Assembly: GCA_009602725.1 (NCBI GenBank)
Contig: WELB01000045.1
Location: 619,898 to 669,312 of the forward strand
Reading direction: 5' to 3'
DNA from: Spirogloea muscicola
Lineage: Eukaryota; Streptophyta; Zygnematophyceae; Spirogloeales; Spirogloeaceae
Length of the DNA: 49,415 nt
A program made the position numbers and the translations under genes. Shown here piece after piece: positions 24,613 through 36,047 of the stretch (the first letter of the stretch is position 1; each line of letters opens with the position of its first letter). Below the pieces are notes generated by a model. That model did not search any database. It worked only from the letters and a program-made list of their open reading frames with translations, and was not told the DNA's origin.

Positions 24613-25039
24613 GGTGCACGGGAAGAAGTAAACAAGCAGTCCCCTTGACGATAGCTAGAGGCGGCAGCTAGAAGAATGACGTTGGAGCACGGCCGGCTCG
24701 TAAATGCAAGGCCCAGGCCAAGGACCGCTGGAGGAGTCGCGCAATTGGGAAGGTGCCACCTGCGCTGGCTAGCCAGCGGCGTTGAAGTCCGCCTTGCTCC
24801 GCCGGCTAGTGTAGTGAGGCTCCCTCTCTCTCTTCGCTTCTCAGGATTCACGCTTCTTCGACACGCTACCTTGGCTGCTGTTCCACCAGCTGTTGACTCG
24901 ATTCCGTTGGGCCCCTTCTTACGTTGACCACTCTCTTCGGCCGCGCTTGCGCATCGCCATGTGGCTTGCTCTTCGGGGCTGCCCTTGTTTGCGTCAAAGT
25001 AAACCTCTTTGGACTGGCTTTGCCTCCCGACATCAATAG

Positions 25040-25380
25040 AAATTGCTCGCCCACAGAGGGTAGGGGCTGGGAAAGGCCAGCCCAAATAGAACAAGGTCCA
25101 AAGAGCCAAAGGGTGCCGAAATAGAAGATTGTAGAGAGAGGCAGCTCTTCAAAGACAGCTGGAAGCAGCGCTTCCAAGAACTATGTCGTGTATTTGAAAC
25201 AAACGAAGGCCAAATGGCCAAGTACAAAGGGAAAGCGCGCGGTGCTCATGAAATTGAAAGAGAGGCCAATTCAAGCCTTGCAAACGTCTCTGAAGTCCAA
25301 ACAAACAGCTCTTTCGCAAGGTGACGGCAGTAAGAGGCCAGCCCAACAGACGATCTCCCAAGGGGGCGAAGGTGCAGTGA
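25040..25380 (-). mobile_element. Minus-strand LINE 3' modules
   Basis: Reading minus, it holds GGGCTGGCCTTTCCCAGCCC with GGGCGAGCAATTTC, and separate blocks TTTGTACTTGGCCATTTGGCC and TTGGCCTCTCTTTCAATTTC. These blocks also occur at 21155, 32610 and 32800-33170. It ends about 540 bp before the MATE gene start. Confidence 0.55.
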
Positions 25381-25921
25381 AGACTCAGCCCACAAAAGAA
25401 TCAATGGATGTCCAACTCAGCAGCAGCTTCCTTGCTTCCCGCCTCCCCTTGCCTGTCACGCACTCCCTTCCTCCCGCCGTCGCCGCCGCGGCGGCGGGGG
25501 CGGCACGCCCATCGCCCGCGGCGGCGCGCCCGGGCCGGAACTCTCCCTCCAGCGAGAGGCCCGGAGCAGCATCCCTGCTCGGATGACGCTGGAGATCGTG
25601 CGCGCCCCCGGCCTTGCACATGGCGATGGTGGTCGCGGTGCCAGCGGTGGCGATCGTCCCGGTGCGTGATCAGCACCTGGCGCTTCGTGCTTGCGAGCAG
25701 CAGTGCGGACGATCCTCGCACTGCAGCTATCCCAACCTCGCCAGACGAGCTCAATCACCGCCATAAGCGGCGCGCACAGCGGCACACGGCCGGGCTTCGC
25801 GCAGCCTGCTCAAGCCACTCATCCAGCGCGCTTACTCACTGCTACCCAACGCCACTCTGCCATCACATGTGCGACCTTCCTGAGCTTGCCTTCTGGGCCC
25901 GTCGCTTGTGCGGCTGCAGAC
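25381..25921 (+). other. GC-rich upstream region of the MATE gene
   Basis: About 540 bp between the transposon block and ATG 25922. Several open frames run through it, including one continuous with the MATE frame from 25691 upstream of the chosen Met, so the start may lie further upstream. No domain is recognised. It probably holds the promoter and 5' UTR. Confidence 0.4.
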
Positions 25922-28732
25922 ATGGTTCCAAACGGCTCCTCGTTTGACTACGCGCCAGTGGAGAAAGCGGCGGCGGCAGCAGCGGCAGTCGCAGTGCAGG
26001 AGGAGGAGGACCATGAGCAGACAGCTGGGCTCGCCACGGCGCCCTCCTTCCGGGGGGGCGTGCCGCGGCCGTCAGAGCTGCTCGGCGAGTTCAAGCGGCT
26101 CTGGGCGCTGGCGCTGCCCATTGTCTGCATGTCCGCCTTCTCCTTCATGCTCGGCGTCATCTCCGTCGTCTTTGTCGGCCATCTCGGAGCGCTGGAGCTC
26201 GCCAGCTCCGCTGTTTCCACCACGCTCACCAACGTCACTGGACACTCCATCCTGGTGCGCTTGGCGTGCGTGTCAACCTCCCTCACGCCAACACATTTGC
26301 TGGAAACGTCACAGGACCTGTTGCCGCTGAGCGGCGACAGCAATTATGTGCTTGCTGATGGGGTGCCTCACCGCCTCTGCGATCGCATGGCCAGGTCGGT
26401 CTGGCGAGCGGGATGGAGACGCTCTGCGGGCAGGCCTTTGGGGCTGGCCAGCTGATGCAGCTGGGAGAGGTGCTTCAGCGCGTGTGTGTGATGCTGCTAC
26501 TGGGTTCTGTCCCCATTGCCGTGCTGTGGACCTTTGCGGATCCCGTCCTTCGCCTCCTCGGCCAGGTATTGGCTGCGCTCGTGGTTCTCAGGCAAGTGCC
26601 TCCCTTACGTCGCAGCCTCAGGATCGCAAGCAAGGTGAAATCATCACACTGTTGCTAACTTGGAGGATGCAGTGGCCGCTTGGAGAGTGCAAGCTGCTCA
26701 ATGTTGTTCATGAACTTAAGTCTGGGCAACAATTACACGGACTCGTCTCTACTTGTTGCAAGGGCCTCTCATTCGAGCCTTCGCATTACCCTCTTGTTGT
26801 GCTCAGGAGCCGAGCATAGCTCGCATGTCGGGGGTGTACATTCGCGGCCTGCTGCCAGGCCTCTTCATCCACGCGCTCTCTGAGCCGGTTATGAAGTACC
26901 TCCAGGTCCAGGGCCGCATGTTCCCGCTGGCCCTCTCTGCGTCAGCGTCTTTCGCGCTGTGCATTCCCCTCAATTGGCTCCTCATCTACGGCGTCAATCT
27001 GCGCTTCTTGGGTGCTGCCATTGCCCAGACCATCTCATATATTGTCGACTTCAGCGTGCTCCTTGCATACATCCGCTACTCCGGCATCTACAAGTAAGCG
27101 TCCGAGCTTCATTGAAGTCTGGACGCCACGAGCGCAAGGGGTGCTAGGCAAACACACTTCATTCTGATAGTTAGTAGTCTTCACAGGCTCGCAGGCAATC
27201 TGCGCCAACAGGTCAGGCCCTTGCTGATACTGATTGACTTGTTACTTCTTGGAGCAGGGAAACGTGGCCAGGATTGTCAGTGAAGGCCTGCTTCTCTCAG
27301 TGGGGGCAGTATGCTGTGCTCGCACTGCCCGCCATGGCCATGATCTGCCTCGAATGGTGGTGCTTTGAGATCCTTCTGCTCCTCGCAGGGCTGCTCCCTG
27401 ATGCAGAGCACCAGGTTGCAGCGATGACCATACTCTTCAATACCATCTTCTTGGCATTTATGGTCACTTTCAGCCTGAGCGATGCAGCCAGGTTTGCCTC
27501 TGTCACCCACATATGACTGTGACATGCCGTAGGTCTGCCTCACCTTTTGTTTTAGCTGCTCCTGTCTCTTTATATCTTACAGAGTCCGTGCACGAGGGCT
27601 GCTTTAGAGCAAATGCAGCACTTGACCGCCTCGCTTTGAAGGAGCAACAATCAGATCATGCAATGACTAAATTTGATGATACAGTGTCCACCTTGCAGCA
27701 CACGGGTTGCCAACGAGCTGGGAGCTGGCAATGCCAGCCGTGCCAGGCTGGCCACGATCACAGCCGGCATCGCCGGCCTTGGTGTGGGTGTCTCTCTGAG
27801 CTCTGTCATTATGTATTTCAGAAAGGACTGGGGTCTCATCTTCACTTCGTCATCAGAGACAGAGGTCATTCAGCTTGTGGCAGACCTCATCCCCCTTATG
27901 GCACTCCTTGTAGCTGGGAGCAGCGTTCAGGTGGTCTTGGCAGGTAAGCTCGCAACAATACGCCACTTTCTGTTGACCTTGTGTGTCACAGTAATAACAG
28001 CTCATCAGGCATCACAAGATTGCTGTTCTTGGCTCGAAGAGCATGCTGTGATGTGGGATGGCTTTACCTCATGTTGTCGCTGTTGTCGCAGATATCATTT
28101 TGAGGCTTGCTATTGTGTGGTTGCAGGTGTGCTCCGTGGAACTGGTAAGCAGTTCACTGGGGCTGCTATAAACCTCGTTGCCTACTACTGCTTTGCTCTG
28201 CCGGTGGCGTGCATTTTGGCCTTTAAGCTGCACCTGGGCATCAAGGTGAGCCTCTTCAGACTGCACCCTGCAGTCATCTCAGGGGACAAAGATGCAGATG
28301 TGGTCTTCAATTACTGCCTGCCTGGTAGCTTTGAGATCTAAATCTGCACAAACCAGGTGGATTGTGAGGACAAGCAGGAGGGCAGCAGTGCTCAATCAGA
28401 TATAAAAAGCTCCATGCTCACATTACATCTCTCAGCCTTCAGACTGAGTTTCAAGAGCCCTGACTTTTTGTGCTTGGGGGAGTTGAGCTCGACATGACTC
28501 CAAAGCCAGTTGCTCTGTCGTGCAGGGGTTGTGGCTTGGCGCGATGCTGGGGGACTTTGTGCAGGTGCTGGGCATCGGCTCGGTGGTGTACAACATGGAC
28601 TGGGAACAGGAAGTGCGCACCGCGCGGCTGCGGGTTGCTGGCAAGGAACCCACTGATGCTGAGCAGCAACCACTAGTAAATTCTGCGGAACAACCGTCTG
28701 GTGGGGCTAGTGAAGCCCAAGTGCTCCGTTGA
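25922..28732 (+). CDS. MATE-family efflux transporter (DTX-like)
   Basis: Seven exons: 25922-26254, 26395-26565, 26807-27093, 27258-27491, 27699-27943, 28127-28245 and 28526-28732. They sum to 1596 nt (531 aa) with closed phases. MATE carriers exchange H+ or Na+ for organic cations or metabolites. Marks seen are LWALALPIVCMSAFSFMLGV with SVVFVGHLGALELA (helices 1-2), GLASGMETLCGQAFGAGQ (the family's most diagnostic motif), GVYIRGLLPGLF, ALCIPLNWLLIYG, RVANELGAGNASRARLAT (second signature) and VLRGTGKQFTGAAINLVAYY. Twelve hydrophobic segments fit the family. A soluble N-terminal extension has an acidic EEEDHEQ stretch, and the soluble tail ends EAQVLR. Substrate and membrane cannot be told. 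It is flanked by transposon blocks but itself looks intact. Confidence 0.95.
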
Positions 28733-29700
28733 GTGAAAGTAAGATTGGCGACCTCTGACTGCAGGGCCCTTTCTTCATGTTTTGCTTTCAAAGATATGTC
28801 GGATCCACCGGTAGTCAGATCGCTGGCCGTGCAGACTACATGTGGCAGCACATGCGCATGGGCAGATGAGATGGCAGTGATGAAGTGATGAAGGCGGGAG
28901 ACAGCAGCTGCGCCAGTCAAGCGGGTGCTCGGACGCTTGGCAATGAGCTCCTCATAGGTGACGGCGCCGGGGCTCGGCTCACGTTTAGGTGGCCAATGTC
29001 AAAGGGCCGCTCGAACGGCCGAGGCACGCTGAATGCTCGCACTTAGATGGTGGTACTTGCGGCGGTGGGGTGAGACGATAATGGGCTGCGAGCTCTGTCC
29101 CTAGGAAGCTGAGCGCCGGTGAGGAGGCGACCCGGTACTAGCCACCAGAGCCGTCGAGTTACGGCCCAACAGCGGGCAGCGGGCTGCCGTCCTCCAGCTG
29201 CGCAATGCCGCGCCGCAGCGCGAGGCTCGCCAGTGCGCGATGGGCGCAGCCCTTTCCGAGCGAGGCAGCGTAGTGCGGGTGCTTGTTAAAGCCAGCACAG
29301 CCAGCAGAGCGCACACGAGGGAGTTTGGAGTGCATCTACACCCTGCAAAGGCGTAGGCTGGACAAACATAGCCCCACACTGCCCCCGCATCTGCAATAAG
29401 GACTCAGATGACTGGGTTTTCGAGAGGAACACCGCTGCTCATGCTTCAGGGCTGCAAGGGTACAACCGGCACGTGGACCAAAGCAGGCTACTGGACAACT
29501 GGAAGTGTATATTAAGATACATTCAGTAGCACGACATAATCTCAGAAGGCACGGACCCTTCAAGGGGTGCTGCCCTCTACCCGCGGCGCTGCTGATCAAC
29601 TTGAGAGGCCAGCCGGTTTGGGGGCCGTGTCACGCCAGCCACCAGACGCCGCACCCATTGATGCGCATAATGAAAGGTAGGCCAGACTAAGCCAGGACAC
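28733..29700. other. Downstream region with no recognised gene
   Basis: Downstream region of the MATE gene. A GC-rich patch (28920-29320) has minus-strand frames such as 29379-29101, without recognisable motifs. No transposon module is clear until about 29700. Confidence 0.4.
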
Positions 29701-29970
29701 TATTCAGGCAAAGGCAGTGCAAAGAATCGGACTACACAGCAAAGCTCTGTGCAAGGTAGTAGTGCAAAAGCTGGCTGGAGGAAGACTATAGTGAAGGAAG
29801 GAGTAGGTCAAATAGTAGCTCTTCCACAAGGCGAGGGCTGCACAGAACCAGCCCCACAACAGAATGACAAGGTCCAGAAGAGACGGCGAGCAAATAGCAT
29901 GTTGAAAAATAGGAATCACAAGGATGGCCCCTTGGTAACCGCTAGTCAGCAGCCGCAAGTCGAGAATACA
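29700..29970 (-). mobile_element. Minus-strand LINE 3' fragment
   Basis: Read on the minus strand: TTGCGGCTGCTGACTAGCGG (LRLLTSGY, but the stop codon is lost), then TCTGGACCTTGTCATTCTGT, a GGGGCTGG...CAGCCC hairpin and CTTGTGGAAGAGCTACTATT. This is the same order as in the other LINE 3' ends. Confidence 0.6.
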
Positions 29971-30359
29971 AGCGTGCGGACTGTAGAAGGAGAATCTTGT
30001 CCGTCAGGAGGCGAAGAAAGGGGGCAATGGCTGGGGGAAGGTCAGCGGAGGTGCCCAAGCCTCGGACCTTGTCCACTCCTTCTGGTCGCTGGTAATGGAC
30101 GTGCTCCGGGCGTTTAGCAGTTGGTAGCAGGACACCTGCAGCAGCTTGCTCAGCGAGGCCATTCGATTGTCGTCAGGGACAGCGAGGTGAGCTGCCCAGC
30201 TCCAACACCGCCGGGTCGCTCGCCCAGGTCTTCTGCAAGCATGGTTCTCCGGTTCATGTCAGTGGTTGCCAGGGTCATGGAGTGCACGTGAGGGCAGGCC
30301 GCGCTCAGCCTGCTGCTTTTGGGGTCCAACTGGGTGACTCTTTCCAGCTGCTACTTAGT

Positions 30360-31140
30360 CCGACTTGAGGCTGCTGACAAGAGCTCACAAAGCCCCCATT
30401 CGATGTAGCCACTTGCATAAGTGTGTTGGTTTGCACGTTGGACGTTGTCCATCTCTATGGGCTGGCTTGTCACATCCCTCCCCCCCATTAAAAGAGCTAC
30501 TTGCTCTTGGGCTCCGGTCTCCACACCAGCCGTCATCACCTTCCTTTGGAGGAGTTGTTCGCTTGGAGGCTTCTTGCTTGGAGGCATGCAAGCCCAGAAG
30601 GCTGGACGAGGCTGTAGTAAAAAGGATGGAAGGAGAAAGACTCGTCAAGTAGAGGGCGATGGCTGTGATTGGCCAGCCCAGAAGGGGATGTGCAAAGTTC
30701 GAAGGGGCTAGCGCAGGTGTTTGCATGCGCATGTCCATCTTCGTCCTGTGTTAGATGACCCACGCCCCGCATCTGCGTGCTGGCCGTGCTCTAGCTGCAT
30801 CCTCTGGCTTTCGTCAAGGGGATTGCTTTCTGGCGGCTAGTCTTCCTGACTGGCTTTTCCTTTCTGACTTGCGGCTCCTGATTATATTTTCCGAAGTGAC
30901 TGTCTACCGGTCAATCATTGTCAAAGCGCTTTTCGGCCCCTCAGATCGGCCCCTTCGGACCTCGTCGATTCTTCCCGGTGCTGGCTGTTTCACAGCCCTC
31001 GCTGGCTGTTCACAGCCACTCCGGCTCCTTCAGACCTTGTCCATTCCTTTGGGCTGGCCTTTCCCAGCCACCAGTCAATCTGGCCGCGCTTCTCTCACAG
31101 CCCTCGCCCCCCCTAGGATTCCCCTAGGAGAGCCACTTAT
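30360..31140. mobile_element. LINE 3' fragments in both orientations
   Basis: Plus modules lie at 30448-30590. An inverted module lies at about 30595-30710 (ATGGCTGTGATTGGCCAGCC then GTTCGAAGGGGC), tail to tail with the plus copy. A plus ORF end follows (HLRAGRALAASSGFRQGDCF...DLRLL at about 30765-30885). Three further plus modules lie at 30955-31095; the last matches 19970-20040 nearly exactly. Confidence 0.6.
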
Positions 31141-31194
31141 ATTCTTTCTTTTTCACGACGGCGAGAAGTGACTAAGTAATTTGCATTACCAGGA

Positions 31195-31455
31195 AAGCTT
31201 TGGGAAAGCGCTTTTTGGCCCCTTCGGATATTGTCATTCTTTTCGGGCTGGCTGCTCACAGTAGAAAGACGCCTCCATGAGAGGCTGCTTCGTTCCCAAT
31301 ATCCAGAGAAGTGGCACTCCCAATGGGGGCAACGGCTGTGAAAAGTCAGCCCGAAAAGAATTGACAGAGTGCTCGTGCATTGACAAAAGGTTCGAAGGGG
31401 CCAAAATATTGAAAATGTCCACAGCCCTCGGCCCCCTTTGAGAGAGCCAATTCTT
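31195..31455. mobile_element. LINE 3' module interrupted by an inverted copy
   Basis: A plus module begins at 31200 (CGCTTTTTGGCCCCTTCGGA) and reaches GGGCTGGCTGCTCACAG at 31261. The same module then runs in reverse (31266-31412: AGTGGCACTCCCAATGGGGG, GTCAGCCCGAAAAGAATTG, GGTTCGAAGGGGCC). The plus copy resumes at about 31413 with CACAGCCCTCGGCCCCC. The reverse copy is therefore inserted within the plus copy's hairpin. Confidence 0.6.
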
Positions 31456-31559
31456 CTTTGGACCTTGTCCATTCCTTTGTAACCTCTAGTCAGGAATGCA
31501 TGTGTATTAAGAGATGGAGGGCCATGTGTGGCCAAGTACAAAGGCAAGCACATAGTCAG

Positions 31560-32565
31560 GGGACTCTTAGTAACCTCGAGTCAGAAGATACAAGTCCTTT
31601 AGACTGGACTTTCACAGCCACCAGTCTAATTTGGCCGCGCTTTTTTTCTTTGGGAGAGACACTTCCTTCACCCGCGGGTATTGAGCCTCCTGTGGTTCCG
31701 TCGTGTCTAGTTGTCTAGATGCCTTGCCGTGTATTTCCCATCTTTCCGGCACCTGTTGTGGCTCTTTGGTTTTTTGTCCATTCCTTTTTGGCTGGCAGAA
31801 GCCAGCTCCTCTTTTCCGAGGCCTTTCGGACATCGCTTCAACTCTTCCTCGGCCTCCCATCTAATTGCCTGATTGGGGTGCACCAGTGCGAGTGCGACTT
31901 TCGTGCAGAGGGTGCGGTGCTCGCCACTCACATGCTGAGATGCCCCACTGGACCAGAAGTGGTGGGCATTCACAACCTCCTTCGCGATGCCCTGGCGGGC
32001 TTGATGCGCGACGCCGGCTACCGTGCGGTCGTGGAAGTCAACAATATCATGCCTATCACCACGGACGCCCAGGGACGTCATCATCGCCGCACACTTGACA
32101 TTGTGGGCGTGCAACCTGGTGGAGGACCACGGGCCCTGGTCGACGTCGTTGTTACGGAGGCATATAAAGGCCCAGCATCGACACACATCGCTGGGCATGC
32201 AGTGGGCGGTGCAGAACAAAGAAAACTGCAACACCTACTCCGATTACCCCCAATGCGATCAGCTCCTGCCAGCGGCAATCGACATCTTTGGCTGTCTGGG
32301 TCCTCGCTTCCACACTCTCCATCAAAAGATTGCCAACCTAGGCTACACTCGACGTGCAGATGTGTTTCCGGCTGAGATGGGCTTGCCAGCTGCATATCTG
32401 TCGCTCTTGCAATGACGAGTTTCGGCCTGTTTGCAGCGTGCTCAGGCTAGTGCCTTGCACCAGAAAGCTGGGCGAGCTCTAGTTGGTGGCAGAAGGGCTC
32501 CGTTTCTGGCATCTAGTTATCATGCATCGATTAGTGACCTCTATGTTTTGACCCGTGCTTATTGA
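31560..32565 (+). pseudogene. Second LINE copy: C-terminal zinc-knuckle/nuclease-like domain
   Basis: The frame from about 31790 reads FRTSLQLFLGLPSN, then CECDFRAEGAVLATHMLRC (zinc-knuckle pattern), IHNLLRDALAGLMRDAGYRA, and HHRRTLDIVGVQPGGGPRAL then VDVVVTEAYKG, aligned throughout with the 17160-19926 copy but clearly diverged. A frameshift near 32190 moves to NKENCNTYSDYPQCDQLLPA then AIDIFGCLG, and an internal stop lies at about 32415. The end is SDLYVLTRAY-stop at 32563-32565. The RT domain is absent (5' truncation). Conservation of LDIVGVQ and VDVVVTE in both copies supports a real nuclease-like fold. Confidence 0.8.
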
Positions 32566-32609
32566 GCGGGTCAATCTGCTGTAGATTATGTAGATCTTCA
32601 GATGTGCTT

Positions 32610-33272
32610 GCCTTTGTACTTGGCCATTTGGCCTAAATTAGTTTCTAATACATGGAATTCCTCTTCCTATGGGCGAGCTCCTCTCTCTTCCTTCGGTGCC
32701 GTTGGGACACTCTGCTTCAGAAAGAGAGAAAGGTGGCTCTCCCAGTAGGGGCAAGGGCTGTGAAAAAGAATGAATGTGAAAAGCCCGCCCGAAAGAGAGG
32801 GAAGGCGCGCGGTGCGCATGAAATTAAAGCGAGGCCAATTCAAGCCATTACATTGTTCAGGCCCGAAAGAGATTGACAGAAGGTTGGAAGGGGCCAAAGT
32901 CGGAAAAGAGAGAAGGCGCGCGGTGCGCATGAGATTAAAGCTAGGCCAATTCAAGCCAATACATTGTTCAGGCAGAAAATGCAGAAAGTGCAAAGAATGC
33001 AGCGCAAAGAATGTGGCTACATGAAATGACGCCCTATACTAGGAGGGCCGGAGGTGCCACAGAGTGGGGGAAGCCGTGCTGACGGGGGCCATGTCGACTC
33101 GACCTGTACCACTTGTAGAGGAGAGAGAGAAGGCGCGCGGGGCGCATGAATTGAAAGGGAGGCCAATTCAAGCCAATACACCTGCTAGAGGAGGTTGAGG
33201 AAGCAGCAATGGCAGGAGAGAGGGCAGGTGGGGGAAGGGAGGGCCGGAGGTGCCACAGAGCGGGGGGAGCCA
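32610..33272 (-). repeat. LINE modules and inverted copies of repeat B
   Basis: A plus fragment at 32610-32660 (TTTGTACTTGGCCATTTGGCC) meets minus modules: the hairpin block at 32735-32800, two copies of the GCGCGCGGTGCGCATGA...TTAAAG block (32810-32840 and 32920-32950), then the near-exact inverted copy of repeat B at about 32900-33110. A partial third copy of repeat B lies at 33120-33272 (GGCCGGAGGTGCCACAGAGC), ending at the assembly gap. Confidence 0.7.
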
Positions 33273-33461
33273 NNNNNNNNNNNNNNNNNNNNNNNNNNNN
33301 NNNNNNNNNNNNNNNNNNNNNNNNNNNNNNNNNNNNNNNNNNNNNNNNNNNNNNNNNNNNNNNNNNNNNNNNNNNNNNNNNNNNNNNNNNNNNNNNNNNN
33401 NNNNNNNNNNNNNNNNNNNNNNNNNNNNNNNNNNNNNNNNNNNNNNNNNNNNNNNNNNNNN
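33273..33461. other. Assembly gap (189 N)
   Basis: A run of 189 N between repeat B and a poly(A) run. The contents are unknown, so the transposon block and the downstream gene may not be true neighbours. Confidence 0.99.
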
Positions 33462-35486
<2,025 letters not shown>

Positions 35487-36047
35487 GTGCATGCCTGCAA
35501 GAGGGCATGCGAGAGGGCTATGCAAGAGGCCAGCGTGCATGTTCTCTGACACTACCTTGCCCCGTGGTTGACCAGAGCACTAGTACAATCTGCTGAGGGA
35601 CGACTCAGTGTTCATGTCAACGTGTGGCAGCTTGGCTCAGTGGCATCTTGCTTGCGGCCTGCTTGTCTCAAACCTGCAGTTTTCTTGGCTACAACCTGCA
35701 GTTTTCTTGGCTGTGAATAGAGCCAGAGCTTATGACATAACGTAACGTATTTTTGCACTTACTGGGACTCCCACTCTGTAGTGCGCTAGTAATAGGCACT
35801 GGAAGCCGGTAACAGTCTCTGTAGTTTGTTTCTCAGTACTGTCATACATCTCAGATGCATCACCCTATGTTCGTGGATTGCCTTCCTCTGTTTGCAGTCT
35901 TTTTCTTTGCTCGGATGGTTTGCAAGTTGGCCTTTTCACGCGTCTAGTAAAGGCAGACCCAATTCTGAGGGCAAATGGCCAAGAGCAGCATCTCCTTTTG
36001 GATCATAATACAACACAGACCACAAAAATGGTTGAGGGATGAGAGTG
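35487..36047. other. Intergenic region between convergent genes
   Basis: Between the Hsp20-like gene and MurC. It contains a 20-bp tandem duplication AACCTGCAGTTTTCTTGGCT (35671-35690 and 35693-35712) and a short block near 35920-35990 with GGCAAATGGCCAAG, similar to the transposon module at 25200. No gene is seen. Confidence 0.5.
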
